Positions 1 through 20,700 are shown, counted from the stretch's first letter. The stretch: 64,000 nt of DNA from Xestospongia muta (GCA_963693285.1 OY848917.1:20627745-20691744), one strand, 5' to 3'. The notes: generated by a model from the letters alone, not told the origin. Program-made: numbers and translations.

Positions 1-632
1 GGGCATGTAGGTATCTCCTGTTTATAACTTCGACAGTGACAGCCCTTACACACAATGACATAGGAAATTTACCACAGGTTACACAATGAAAATAATTGGT
101 TACTGTTTGTCTAACTAATAAGATAGACTATAACAGAGTCATTATTGCTTTGATAGTGAACTAAATAATTGTCGATCAGTTTAGTTTAATAATGATAGCA
201 ATACGATGTTCACTACTTTACAACCTCTCACCTTGTATTGTTATACAACGTAAATGACCATGAATTGTTAGATCAACCAGTCTATTATTACAGTATTACA
301 CAATATAATTATTTGCATATCATATTTTCATATATAGTAACGAGTTTTTATCTTTAAATTCACTTAATCAGATAAACAATTTTTTAAGTGCCTACAAAAT
401 AAAAAAATGATATGAGGAATTAAGTAATTTTGATACCTAATAGTTTGAATTAACTAAGTTAACAGTCCTATTGAAGTTCACTAGGTGTGGGGTCTCCAAT
501 CCTTTTGATTTTAAACGTTTCGTGCTTCTCACAAAGTGGGATAGTGAATTGTGGAGAATCGCAAGCATGTTTGTCACCTACATACAAGATTAAAAATACA
601 TAACTACATTTATATTTGTTATATTATTATTG
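1..632. other. Intergenic, AT-rich, no gene seen
   Basis: AT-rich sequence with many short stops in all frames. I see no exon-like open frame, no RNA gene and no clear repeat before the minisatellite begins at about 633. Confidence 0.6.
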
Positions 633-1442
633 AAGTACACTCGTGACCTTAAGACACAAGTTATGATCCTAGCTGAGTACACTCGTGACCTTAAGACACA
701 AGTTATTATCCTAGCTGAGTACACTCGTGACTTTAAGACACAAGTTATGATCCTAGCTGAGTACACTCGTGACCTTAAGACACAAGTTATTATCCTAGCT
801 GAGTACACTCGTGACTTTAAGACACAAGTTATTATCCTAGCTGAGTACACTTGTCACCTTAAGACACAAGTTATTATCCTAGCTGAGTACACTCGTGACT
901 TTAAGACACAAGTTATGATCCTAGCTGAGTACACTCGTGACCTTAAGACACAAGTTATTATCCTAGCTGAGTACACTCGTGACCTTAAGACACAAGTTAT
1001 TATCCTAGCTGAGTACACTCGTGACCTTAAGACACAAGTTATTATCCTAGCTGAGTACACTTGTCACCTTAAGACACAAGTTATGATCCTAGCTGAGTAC
1101 ACTTGTGACCTTAGACACAAGTTATGATCCTACCTAGTACACTCGTGACCTTAAGACACAAGTTATGATCCTAGCTGAGTACACTTGTGACCTTAGACAC
1201 AAGTTATGATCCTACCTAGTACACTCGTGACCTTAAGACACAAGTTATGATCCTAGCTGAGTACACTTGTGACCTAAAGACACAAGTTATTATCCTAGCT
1301 GAGTACACTTGTCACCTTAAGACACAAGTTATGATCCTAGCTAAGCACACTTGTGACCTTAGACACAAGTTATCATCCTACCTAGTACACTCGTGATCTT
1401 AAGACACAAGTTATGATCCTAGCTAAGTACACTCGTGACCTT
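633..1442. repeat. 42-bp minisatellite, about 19 copies
   Basis: A unit of 42 bp, containing GTACACTCGTGACC and TTAAGACACAAGTTAT and ending in CCTAGCT, is repeated head to tail about 19 times. Variants toggle C/T and A/G at a few fixed sites. From about 1110 on, some units lose one base at each of two places (TTAGACAC and CCTACCTAG), giving 40-bp units. Because 42 is a multiple of three and the unit lacks in-frame stops, open frames run through the array on both strands. That is a by-product of unit length, not evidence of a gene. There are no unique spacers, so it is not a CRISPR array. Confidence 0.95.
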
Positions 1443-2999
1443 ATGATATTTCATTTTTCTAGTATAAAGGGTCAGCCAAGAAAGCGCATGCTCTATCTTT
1501 AGGTTAGATATTGCATTCAATGTTTATGCACACAAGAGAACTACCATCAAAAAAATTAATTACCAATGGTTGAGCCTAAGGTCACTGAGTTACTTGTATT
1601 GTGTATAGAAAACAAAGTCCTAAACATTCCAAAGAGCATTGAAAGTGAAGATTCTAAATTTAACTGGTAATCTAAAGTATAAGGTTGATTTCGCTGTTTA
1701 TGACTAAAGACTAATATATCTATATATTTTGCTATCAAAAAGAAATGTTTAGTAAGAAAGTTTTACTAAATTATTCTGAGATTTCTAAGTAGCTCATTGA
1801 GGCTTCCTATGGGATATAGAAATCAACCAATCAAATTGCAGTACGTTGCTTATGTATAATCTAAACAGGAATGGCAACATAATCACAACAATGTATTGCA
1901 CAGCTGCATATACATGTACAACCTGACACCTGTAACTATGCTGATTTTATTGTCTGTCTTTAACTAATTCCTTGGTGCTTTATCTCCATAAAATAAACAG
2001 ACAAAAAAACAATACCAGTAGACAGATTGTGTAAACACTGGTCTAACCTTACGTGGGTGTGGGTCCACAATAATACTAACCAAACACTACACATCGTCCT
2101 GTCATAAATTATGACCTTTCAATTTTTTACATAATTATGTGTAAATTGTAAATTAACTACATAAATAGTTATTAATAGTTATTAATCAAAGAGTAACTTC
2201 AGATCAAGCTATGATAAAGGCTATAGTATTATAATATAAGATTGAATTAAATGATACAATGTCTTTTAATTTGTTAAGTGACCCTTCGCCAAAATTCCAT
2301 GCATTCTTCAAATGTTTTAGTATGGTGTTGCCTATGTTAATCGTTTGTCTTACAGGTTAACAAGGCGCTAGACTATTATTAATTAGGTTTAAGCCCAATA
2401 ATATTAGTATAATTATAAAAAGGTTATTCAATAGATTGGTATATATGGCTGCCAAGTCTTCACAAAACTGCAAAGCTTTGTGAGAGTATTATTAATAATG
2501 AAATATTGATTATGCACAAAAGGTCAGAGTTCATATCCATATGTTTGATGAGGAAGGTATAACATTAGGATACAAAAGCTTCTAACAAGAAGTATGTGTT
2601 TTAACTAGAGTCACAGGTTGATCTGAAGCTACCGGCACAACTTATATCACAACCTATATAGTCTCACAAGAGTTGTTCATGTCTGTTTTAGTTAGCCACA
2701 CCCACCTAAGTAATTAAAGATCAGTCCACTCCTATGGTCACACACTCTCCCAGTAGACAACCACAAAAGTCACATAATACAACTGAGAATGTATTGTGTA
2801 ATAATAATACTCCACAAACTTTTAATAGGCCACCCCTCAAGTACAGACCTTATCATATTACAGCCCCTCCCACCTTAATTAGATATATAATTCAATCCTA
2901 TGATTTGATATCTCATACAATTACAATATATCTATGACTTATTCAAGACAAGTGAAAAATACATTTGATAACAATACACGTGATATTCCTACCACGAGA
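1443..2999. other. Intergenic, no gene seen
   Basis: AT-rich DNA with scattered stops. Two short open frames (minus 1556-1738, plus 2734-2937) have no recognisable motif, hydrophobic pattern or splice context. A further exon of the small minus-strand gene at 3000-3305 could lie here, but I could not find one. Confidence 0.5.
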
Positions 3000-3305
3000 T
3001 CAATAAAACAACTTACTTTTCACACGTTCTCGCAATTGCTTGAAATAACCAAATACATCTTTCCAAAAAGGCGGACACTCGAGATCTGGTCTAGCTTGAT
3101 ATTTACATGAGTACTTGATCGCACCAGACGTACACTCAAATAACACAGCTCTATCAGTTGTTGCGTCTCCTTCTACCCGCCACGAGCATACGGAACCACC
3201 TTTCGTCGTAATGTAACCACCAGGTTGTTGACTGACAAAGGCTATCAGCCCTGCAACGATTGCAATAATGACCAGGATTGTTCCAAGATGCTTGTACTCG
3301 ACCAT
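3000..3305 (-). CDS. Small one-pass membrane or secreted protein, possibly exon 1 only
   Basis: I do not recognise the family. Read unspliced, the frame starts at the ATG at 3303-3305 and encodes 101 residues. Residues 7-24 form a hydrophobic helix (GTILVIIAIVAGLIAF), either a signal anchor or an uncleaved signal. It is followed by a short domain with four cysteines in the order CSW, FEC, YSC and LEC, ending in a basic amphipathic stretch (KQLRERVKSK). Four cysteines after a membrane helix suggest a small disulfide-bonded extracytoplasmic domain. A perfect donor (AAAA|GTAAGT) lies at 3016, so the real exon may stop at 3017 in phase 1 and continue below 3000. In that case the last five residues of the unspliced frame are intron. 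Codon use looks more coding-like and GC-richer than the flanks. Confidence 0.55.
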   Translation of the reverse strand: MVEYKHLGTILVIIAIVAGLIAFVSQQPGGYITTKGGSVCSWRVEGDATTDRAVLFECTSGAIKYSCKYQARPDLECPPFWKDVFGYFKQLRERVKSKLFY

Positions 3306-3552
3306 GACTTTCCTTCACAAGGGGCGTTACGACAATCGATAAATCAATGAATACTTTATAAGATTAATTATGTGTCATTATTAGAAGTATAGAACCTCAG
3401 AATTGTTTTCACCTTGCCTACATCTTATTTCACCTACTCTGGTTAATGTAATTTGTCTATACAACTAAACATTAAATCCTACAAGATTATAGGAAGAGTG
3501 AGAAGCAGCTGTAGTTGATGTATGTGAGACTGAAAGTATTATTTAAAACTAT

Positions 3553-3558
3553 TTTATT
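3553..3558 (-). terminator. ACTL6 poly(A) signal
   Basis: AATAAA on the minus strand (TTTATT on plus), about 50 bases past the ACTL6-like stop codon. This is a normal distance for cleavage and polyadenylation. Confidence 0.7.
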
Positions 3559-3606
3559 AAAGAATGATATCAAAAAAGTCTCTGGATGAATACCACAAGT
3601 CAATAA

Positions 3607-10081
<6,475 letters not shown>

Positions 10082-10219
10082 CTTGAAAACAAACCAACCA
10101 TGTGTTCACTTTAAAGGTGAGGCTCCGCCTAGTCGCCTACAAATGTAATTCTAATTAATGCCCATAACATCCTTGTTGACGTGGATACAGGAAAGTGGAC
10201 TGTGGATCGAAACAGAGCG
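10082..10219. promoter_or_regulatory. Shared bidirectional promoter, 138 bp
   Basis: Only 138 bp separate the ACTL6 start codon (minus) from the SNARE start codon (plus). The interval is locally GC-richer than its surroundings (for example GAGGCTCCGCCTAGTCGCC) and has no TATA box at a consistent position. Both 5' UTRs and core promoters must share it. Confidence 0.65.
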
Positions 10220-11507
10220 ATGTCCCGAATAAACAACCATGGAGCACGAGGTTAGTGTTGAGAGTGTTGTATTAATACAAATTTGCCACTCTTAAAAACT
10301 CCCTTTTATTGCCCTTCAGATGACAGTAAGTTTTCAGAAGAGTTAATGGAGACTGAGAATAATCGACTAATAGATGGACTTTCTACTAAAGTCTCAACAC
10401 TAAGACATGTAAGTGTATTATGATATAAATATTGTATTATAAACAATTTATTTACCTGTACCACTACCTAGACATTAGCAAAGGTTCTGACTGTAATTAT
10501 TGCCTTGAATTTCTGTTCTCTATCAATGAGTAAAATTATTATAACATAAAAGTATTGTAGTGAGTAGGTAATTAATAACTTAAGATTGTTACACAAGTCA
10601 ATAGTGAATATATAAGGCAATGTTCTTGAAAGCCCAAACAAAATAACGTTTTTCTGAACATTGAAAAAGTCTGTTTCTTCTACTATGAGTAAAATTTTAA
10701 ACATTGCTATGTTAGCTAAAACTTACAAGCAAATCTTAACATAAGCATATCCGATACGTGTAGACACATGTATCTAATGGAGAGATTGAAATCTGATTAA
10801 TCAACATGATATAATCTCATCATGTACACATAGGTCTGCGTCTGTAACCTATACATTTGTAGGAAGGAAATCAATATGTTTGGTTTTTATGTAAAGATAG
10901 TTTATATTCTAATAGTATTGTTATAATATCAATTATCAATAGAATGGCTATTGTTTTTAGTTGCATGTGTGGTATAATATAATTAAATAAATGAAGTAAC
11001 TTAAGTACCATTGGTATACATTCACAGATAAGCACATCATCCTATCTACAATTAGCATGAAAGATAATTTAAGTTAATAACATTAAATTTTTTCATCCTT
11101 ATTAGTTTTTTGTTTGCCTGAAATCACAAATTATTTTACTAATGTTAGTGACAGTGTATTATAATATTTATTGCTACACATTTTTATAGGTTGCATTGGA
11201 CTTAAAGCAAGAGGCAAACAGTCAAGTTAAAATGATTGATGAATCTGTAAGTACTATCTTACTGATAAAATAACCTCTTGTTCCATCATTATGAAATTTA
11301 GTATGAACATCTATTGTTTGACTCTCTGTTTTATAGGGTGGAGTTTTTGAAACAGCGTCTTCTCTTTTAAGTGGTAGTTTTAGTCGAGTCAAATTAATGA
11401 GATCAACACGACTTGGTAACTGTAAACTATTGGTGTATTTTGTTTTGCTTCTTCTCCTTCTGTTCTTCATTTTCTATCTTCTACTGGACAGAGTGATGTC
11501 CAGATAA
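10220..11507 (+). CDS. BET1L: BET1-like Golgi Qc-SNARE, 4 exons
   Basis: A tail-anchored SNARE of Golgi vesicle traffic (GS15/Bet1 family). Exons 10220-10250, 10320-10408, 11190-11246 and 11337-11507 join in phase to 115 residues; human BET1L has 111. The SNARE motif runs from about residue 15 to 80: [15 protein letters not shown], then [20 protein letters not shown], with the glutamine after NS at the zero layer. It is followed by [11 protein letters not shown] and a hydrophobic tail anchor [18 protein letters not shown] ending DRVMSR. The start ATGTCCCGA was chosen because the downstream ATG at 10231 would hit a stop in exon 2. BET1 itself is the alternative; the R-x-x-L-M-R-S lead-in and length do not separate the two fully. 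An ATTAAA at 11521 may be its poly(A) signal. Confidence 0.92.
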
Positions 11508-11797
11508 TACAGTAATATCAATTAAAATTATTAATTCAATTCTTATTGTTTTATATTAATGATATTCATCATAATTGGTTTCTATTGGCAACAAAACAAA
11601 TACTACACTATTACTAGGAATGGAGGTGTGGCTGCAGATGTAGTGCAAGTTAGAGACTATTTCTAGCATTTGGAGTAAGAAACAAGGCATTTTATATTGC
11701 CATATAACTGTATACCTTTGGATACCAGTTGCATTAACTTGTTGAATCTTGAGAGCACTTCGTTTTCTGGAGAATCTACATTGTGTGGGTGGCAAAG
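11508..11797. other. Short intergenic spacer and promoter of the giant cadherin gene
   Basis: 290 bp between the SNARE stop and the cadherin start codon. It must hold the SNARE 3' end and the cadherin promoter and 5' UTR, unless an untranslated exon lies further upstream. No recognisable element seen. Confidence 0.55.
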
Positions 11798-14700
11798 ATG
11801 GGCGTTCACTTTGTTATTCTAACGTATCTGGTTTTGGGCATACATCAATGTTTAGGACAAGTTGAATTTATTTATGCCGTGGGCAATTCTTACTCAGAAA
11901 TTAACGAAGAACAACCAGTTGGAACGCTCGTACTAGATTTGGACGTACAATATGACAATAGTTTTGGTATTCCTCAAGATGAAAGCACTGGTCTTTATTC
12001 GTTTGTGTCAGGCTTTGATGAGTCGTACTTCACACTTAATTTTAATACTGGTGAAACTAGGAATGCCGTTTTACTAGACAGAGATGCTGATAATGCCACG
12101 ACACAATTTACAATCCAAATAAAGTTTACTAGCAACATAGACTCTACAATCTCTGGTATTGAAGTAATTCAAATAACTTTACTTGACATCAATGATAATG
12201 CACCTATTTTCACTCAATCTTCGTATAATGTTATTGTCCCTGAAAACCAACCACCAGGATCATCATTTTATTATGTTCTTGCAAATGATAGCGATCAAGT
12301 CCAATCAGAGCAACAAGTTGTCGATGAAACCCTGGTAACTATTTATACAATTAGTAATGGCCGTGTTATTTATTCCATTATTGCTGGTAATGAACAAGGG
12401 TACTTCACCATTCATCCCGATGATGGTACACTGTCTATAGCAATGTCTGCAAATTTAGATATTGATGAAATCAACTTTTACAACTTGACTATCAAAGCAG
12501 AAGATGGTGGTGGATTAAATGACACATCACTTGTTCTAATTACGGTAATTGATTCTAATGATAATTCACCTGCTATCCATTATCCTTCGAGTTTTAGTCT
12601 TACTTTTTACGAAGACATATCACCTGAGTTAATCATTGTAGAATCAATGAACGCAACTGATGATGACTTGGGTTTAAATGCAGAAATAACATTTGCTATT
12701 GTCAGCGGTGATGTTACAAACAGTTTCTTTATTAACTCTTCTACAGGACAAGTAGTCATGACAGACAACCTTGATCGTGAAGCTGGTAATCCTATCGTAC
12801 TGACTTTAGCTGCCATAGACCAAGGCATACCACCGTTATCAGACACCATAACCGTCACTATCACCTTACTTGATATAAACGATAGTCCACCAGTATTCAC
12901 AGAAAATGTCTATGAATTTCATGTTGATGAGAGTGCAAATATTGGCGTTACTGTTGGACAAGTTGAAGCTATTGATCTTGACGCAGGACAAAATGGTACT
13001 GTATTTTATAGCATTATTAACAGTACTAGTAATTTTGAGATTAACAATGTAACAGGAGATATAGTAACAGCTGCAACACTAGACAGAGAAACTACAGCAT
13101 TCTACTTACTTCTCATCCAAGCTATTGACAATCCTGTTAATGCTACACTTACCTTTACCAGTACTGCTCTTGTTAACATCACAGTTGATGACGTCAATGA
13201 TAACCCACCTATATGGGCCCAAAGTGAATACTCTGTGGGTATTTTAGAAACTGAACCCATTGGATATATTCTCACAAATCTTCAAGCAACAGATGCAGAC
13301 ATCGGCACTAATGCACAACTTCGATATGAGTTTTTCCTATCAGCTGACTCAACTTTTGCTATTGATTCTATAACAGGCAATGTTACAGTCAACAAAGTAC
13401 TAGACTTTAGTACCAAGTCATTATATACTTATACTGTGCGTGCTTATGATAATGGTATTTTTATCTTGGATGCTACAACTCAATTATCAATTACAATCCA
13501 CACTCCAAATATAAAGGCTCCTAACTTCAAGATCAAGGCATATAATGCAACTATTAAAGAAACTACTCCCATTGATACTATTGTCTTAAATGTTACTGCT
13601 ATAGACAATGATCCAGGACTAATAGGAGAATTACATTATCGAATTCCAGTAGAGTGGCAGTTTGGTGGTGCTGGATCATTTGACGTAGATGCTGATACTG
13701 GTGCAATATTTGTCAATAACACATTGGACTATGATTACAGGTAAGTCATATCTTGTAGACTTACAGCATCTATAATTACTTAGTAAGTAAATGATTTATG
13801 CATTTAAGTTTCTAATAACTGCCATTCAATAATCTAATCACATATACAATGTATCCTTCTTCAAACTGTCTTTTTTCTTTATTCACAGTGGTGATGACAA
13901 TTCCATTTTCTTTCAAGTTGAAGCATATGATGGGGGTTTTCCAGAGCCATTAACAGCTAGAACTAACATCACTATATTTCTGCTTAACACAAATGATGAG
14001 TCACCAATGATTGTCACAGTTTTCCCAAATCTACCCACCATACCAGAAAACATGAATCCTGGTGTTGAGTTTGCTAACCTATCTGACTTCACTATAGATC
14101 CAGACCCTGGTGATGGTGGTCTATTCAATTTTTCATTGCTCCAAATTTTTGATGATGATCCCTCAAACTTCTCATTTAGCCTTACATCAACAGGAATGTT
14201 ATCAGCACTCAAAACATTTGATCGAGAAGCTCGACCAGAAGGCTTTACTTTATTAGTTCTAACAACTGATTTTGGTACTCCCACTCAATCTCGTACTAAT
14301 AATGTGACAGTTGCTATTGGCGATGAGAATGACAACACACCATTCTTTGAAGAAGTTGGAACAGCTGTAGCTTATGAATTTGTACCAGCTGGTCAAGTGG
14401 TGCTACAAAACTACACAGCCATTGATCATGATATTGGAACAAATGCTTTGTTAGTCTATGCTATTACCGATGGCAACATTGAGAACAGATTTACTGTTGA
14501 CAATAGTACAGGTACAATTACTACAACTAAAGTATTGAATAAAACTGAAGAACGTTATTACAACTTAACTATCATGGCAATGGATAGTGGTATAATACCA
14601 TTATATGGATATGGTCAAGTACATATTACAGTACTAGACGCAAACGATAATGCACCAGAATTCATTGAACCACTCACTACCTCATTCAGAGAAGACTCTG

Positions 14701-17700
14701 ATATTGGCTCCATATTTTATACATTAAATGTCACAGATTCTGATGAAGGCACTAACTCACATATTGCCTATTTCTTTGCTCCGAATACAACAACCAACTT
14801 TACCTATTTTGATAACTTAACAAACACAACCATCACAAGATTTTTCTTAAACAGCTCAAGTGGTGCTCTAAGTATTGAAGACATGTTTGATAGAGAGATT
14901 GAAGAATCATACGAATTAACAATTATAGCTATTGATATGGGAATGGTTCCTGTTCCACTCACTTCAACAGCCACTATCGTAGTCAATATTGAAGATGTTA
15001 ATGATAATGTACCCTTATTTGCCAACGACTCATATTTCTTTAATGTCACAGAAAATGAGATGGTCGGCAATCTGTTAGGATACGTTTATGGTACCGATGA
15101 TGATGCTACATACCCTAACAATAAAATAGTGTTTTCGTTGTTTGGTAACAGGAGTGATGTTTTAGCTGTTAATTCAGAATCTGGTCTAATATATGTTAAT
15201 GGTACTGTAGATTGGGAAGAAGGATCCGAATTTACAATTGCTGCCATTATTAGTGATCTTGGAGAGCCTCCTTTATCGTCACAAGTTAGTTTAACTGTCT
15301 ACATTGATGACATTAATGATAGAGCTCCAGAATGGAACATTACATCACTTAATATCTCCGTTCATGAAAACCTTCCTCCAGGTGCTTCTGCTGGTCGTAT
15401 ACAAGCTATCGATCCTGACAGCGAAGGTAATAACTCTCTTGTTGTATACAGTATTGTAATGGACTTCAGTGACAAACATTTTGCATTAAACTCAACTACA
15501 GGTGAAGTCACAACATTAAAAACATTCAACAGAGAGGCTAGAGATTTGTATGATTTTGTTGTTGTGGCTACAGACCATGGCTACAATCCACTTTCATCGT
15601 CTGCTATTGTTTATATTGAGATCTTAGATGACAATGACCACGACCCTTATTTCCTGCATTCTACATTTAGTGGTAGCATTTCAGAAAATGCTGACATTGG
15701 AATGTCTGTTTTACGAGTCTATGCCGATGATGAAGATATTGGTAGTAACGGTGATCTTGTATATTCAATACCTTCGACGGAGTTACCTTTCCGCATCAAC
15801 GCCACCACTGGAGTTGTGTATGTAAGCTCTCAACTTGACTTTGAAACCACACCATCTTATGAATTCACTGTTAGAGTTAATGATAGTGGTTTATTGTCAA
15901 GGGAATCAACAAGCACTGTCTTTATCACCGTCATTGACTACAATGATAACAATCCAGTGTTCGAATCTACTGAATATTCTATTACATTTGTTGAGAATAT
16001 AGCTGTTGGAACAGTACTATTGAAAGTAAATGCATCTGATGTTGATCAAGGAGATAACTCAAGAATTGAGTACATACTAGTTGAAAGCTATGGTAGTAGT
16101 TATTTTGGAGTTAACAATGATACTGGTGTCATTTTTACAAATGCTTTTATTGATAGAGAAGACAGCAGTGATAGTATAAATCTCACCATTATAGCCAATA
16201 ACTCTAATTCTGAAGTAGAACAATATACAACTGTTCCTGTCTTTATCAATATTCTGGACTTAAATGACCAAGCACCAACCTTTAACTCAACAATTACAGT
16301 CAATGTTCCTGAAAATACTTCCATAGGATCTGTTGTATATATTTTGTTACCTAAAGATGGGGATGAAGGACCCAATGGTACAATAAAATACCAAGTTATA
16401 AACGGTGATGTAGATGTTTTTGACTTGAATAGCACTACTGGAATGATTAAGTTATTAACAGCACTTAACTATGAAGGGCAGAGATATTATTACTTAACTA
16501 TTAACGCTACAGATATGGGAGAAGTATCACTTTCCAACTATACATCCCTTATATTTGAAGTAATTGATAGCAATGATCATTCACCAGAATTAGCTGGATC
16601 CTTTTATTTTGTCACCATCAGCTACACAGAAGTCATTGGAACAAAGATATTAAGTTTATCAGCTAGCGACCGTGATACCAGTCCAAATGATGATATTCGA
16701 TATAGTATAGTACCAGGTGAATTTAGCAGTCTGTTTGTCATATCAAGTTCAACAGGATCTATTTTCATTGAACAAGCACTTACGAGCTATGTAGGTATGT
16801 TACTCAATTTAACAGTACAGGCAACAGATGGACAACACAATAGTACTGCTACAGTGTCTGTTCATGTCAGAGGATCAACACTCCCAGTGTTTACAAAGAA
16901 ATTCTATACAATGACTATACCAGAAGATCACGATGCAAGTGTAAGTGTTTTTGACTTATATTCAAATGCAAATCCTGCTAAGTCTAGCAATGTGTTCACA
17001 TTAGTTGGTGGCAATGAAGATAATGCTTTTACATTATTAGCTAATGGAAAGCTATTTGTTGTGACTTCGAAGTTAGATTATGAATCAAAAACACGCTATC
17101 AATTGTCAGTATCAGTGACAGAGTCTAACATTACTGCATATACTATTCTCGATATAATAGTGACCGACGTCAATGAGTTTACACCGATGTTTCCATTGAC
17201 TTCATATTATGCTCCTGTCTCTGAAACCACCCCACGAAGGCAACCATTCTTCAAGCTCATTGCTACTGATGATGACAGATCTTCTCCAGCAAATACAGTT
17301 CGATATTCTATTGCTTCAGGCAATGAAGCCATTATCTTTTATCTTGATTCCATCTCCGGTGAATTAAGCCTTGAAAGAGTCTTAAACTACAATACAGACA
17401 ACCACAACTACACACTCAATATAACAGCCACAAATTCACTTTCCCCACCATATTACTCCTCGTCAACAATTGTCAATGTAGAGCTAATGGATGGTAATGG
17501 TCATACACCATTCTTCAGTCCATTCCTTTATAATGCAATATTATATGAAGATACAGCTATTGGAACACCCATTGATGTGGTAGTCACTGCTTTCGATGGT
17601 GATTTAGGATCTGATGGCACCATTATATATGGCTTGCTAGGAGATCACAGAAATTATGATTTTGAAATTAATCCTATTACTGGAAACATCACTGTAGGTC

Positions 17701-20700
17701 CAGGTGGTCTTGATTATGAACGACATGCTCTCTATACCTTACGAGCTGTTGCTAGCGATGGTGGTGTTCCACAACGATCTGCCACTGCTGTAATCAGTGT
17801 AACAGTTATTGATATAAATGATAACAGTCCAATATGGAAAGCAAACTATTATAATGTAACTGTGATGGAGAATATCACTGTTGGTACTGAGATCATACAG
17901 GTAGAAGCGACAGACTTGGATCCAGTCACTTTTACAGATGATGGTGAAGGCAATAAAATGTTAAGTAATCAAAATGGCTACATTACATACTCCATAACAG
18001 ATGGGGATCCAGTATCACAGTTCTATATTCATCCCGAGAGTGGTATCATTTCTGTGCAGGCTCTTCTTGACAGAGAACTCGCCAGTAATTATACCCTACT
18101 CCTCAATGCTACAGACGGTGGTGGACTCTATGCAAATTCTATTCTATTTATTAAAGTATTAGATATCAATGATGTCATACCTCATATTATCTCAGCGCCA
18201 ACTGCTACAGTTCCAGAAGATGCAGAGAACGGCACATTTATTATTCAAGTTTTGGCCACAGATGAAGATCCTTTACCGTATTCAGACATCGCTTATAGCA
18301 TAGTCTCTGGAAACCTCAATGATACTTTCGTCATTAATACAACAACAGGTGAACTCTTCTTGAACAATTTAATAGACAGAGAAGAACAGAGCTACTACAA
18401 TCTCACAATTGAAGCAGTTGATAATGGTCTTATTTCACTTACTGGCTTTAGTACACTTTTAATTAGTGTCCTAGACATTAATGACCATCCCCCAGTGTTT
18501 GAAAAGAATTCATACAGTGCTAATGTATTTGAAAATCAGTTAATTGGTATTGACATACTTCAAATAAATGCTACTGATCAAGACTTTAAAGAGAATGGTA
18601 CAGTTTTGTATTCAATAATTTCTGGAAATGATATGGGACTTTTTGAAATTAACAGTAAAACAGGATTGATAACAGTAGCAGAAGATATTGATTTTGAAAT
18701 TGTCAAATACCAAATTCTAACAGTAGAAGCCTCTGACAGTAGTCATATCGACACAAGACTTTCAAATATAGTCAACATCACAATCTCCATCTTGGATAGA
18801 AACGATAATGCTCCTCTTTTTTCTCAAGAGAGTTACATGGCTACAGTGTTTGAGGATGGACAACCTGGTGATCTCATTATTTCAATTAATGCATCAGATG
18901 TTGATTCTGGAAGCAATGCTGAAATATCATACTCCTTATTTTACAATGGTGACATTGATGCAGAGACTAGCTTCATTATTAACAGTACATTTGGGTATGT
19001 TACTTTATCATCAACACCATCATTGGATCGAGAATTGAAGAGAAATTTTACTCTCTTTGTCAATGCTACAGACAATGGCAGTCCACCAATGAAATCATCA
19101 GTTGAATTAATAGTTATTATTGAAGATACAAATGATAATGCTCCAGTTTTTACTTCGCTTTTCTTTGAAGGCAGTGTAGTTGAGAATCTTCCACCTGGTC
19201 AAAGTATAGTGACTATTGAAGCAACAGATGCTGACATTAATACAAATGGAATTATACAATACTCCCTTAATACTTTACTTTCAAATTTGTCTCAATGTCA
19301 ATCACATTGCATCAATAATTTCCCTCTTTGTTCTATCATTTTCAACTCAGAAGACAATCAAGGCACTTTCAATCAATTATTGAATGAGTCATTTGAAATA
19401 AATATTTCTACTGGACTTTTACTGTCTTCAGTGTCATTTGATCGAGAGATGGTTCAAACATACGTTTTGTTAGTGACTGCAGTAGACAATGGTATCCCCC
19501 AACTATCTGCCTCCACTTGTGTCTTTATAAATGTTACTGATACTAACGATGAAGTTCCTACTTTTAATGACACTGTCTACCAAGTAATAGTACCTGAAAA
19601 TGCTGTTAGTAATTATTTAGTAACAACAATCCAAGCTTATGATCGTGATGAAGGAGAGAATAAAATCTTAACATACTCACTTACAGATGGCTCTGGTTAT
19701 TTCACAATTCATCCTAATTATGGAGAAATCAGAGCATTAACTTCTTTTGATAGAGAGAATCAAGATACATACAATATCACAGTCTTAGCAAGAGATGGTG
19801 GTAGTCCAACGAATACTGGAACCACTACTGTATTGGTTACAATAACAGATGAAAACGATTCTCCACCTACTTTTGACCTATCACACTATACCACTTCGCT
19901 ACCAGAAAATGCTTTGGTTAACTCGTTAGTTATCACAATTACAGCTTTTGATGCTGATATTGGAATCAATAGTGAGGTAACATACAAACTTATTTCAGTA
20001 TTACCACAATCACACTTCACAATCAATTCAACAACAGGAGATATATTCAACTATCAAACACTAGACAGAGAAACTATAGAAGCATATAACCTCATAATAA
20101 TGGCTAAAGACAATGGTGTAATCCCTCTGAACTCCACCGTAGCTCTGACTATCAATGTGACAGATGTAAATGATAACTTACCGGTCTTTACACAAGATAT
20201 ATATAATGTATCGATATTTGAAAATTCAATACTAGAAAGTCCACTTGTTATTGTTGAAGCAAATGACATTGACATTGGAACAAATGCAGACATATACTAC
20301 AACATAGTAAGTATCAGTCCTTCATTAGAAGGGTTTACTATTAATTCTACAAATGGTGAGTTATATTTGAACACAGAACTCAATGCTGAATTAACACCAA
20401 CACTGACTATTATCGTTCAAGCTGACAATGGAGAAGCAAATCCTTACCAGTACACTAATGCTAGCATTCATGTGCAAGTTTTAGATTTAAATGACAATGC
20501 ACCACAATTTGAGTTTCCTGAGTATGTAGTACCAATATCAGAATTGGCCAGCAATGGTAGTCATGTCATCCAGTTAAATGCAACTGATGATGATATTACT
20601 GTTGCAAACACTGTTCTCGCGTATTCAATCATCTCCGACAGCGCATCATTTGACATTAATGAAACAACTGGTCTCATCTTTGTTGATGGCTTATTAGACA

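Noticed and set aside
590..1127. Long open frames on both strands (repeated RVYSARIITCVLK and TQVMILAEYTRDLK readings)
   Set aside because: Pure by-product of a 42-bp tandem repeat that lacks stops; no signal, domain or splice context.
633..1442. CRISPR-like regular repeat array
   Set aside because: Repeats abut directly with no unique spacers, and the host is clearly a eukaryote.
11556..11795. Minus-strand 79-codon frame in the spacer upstream of the cadherin start
   Set aside because: No motif, no promoter room, and it overlaps the expected cadherin 5' UTR.
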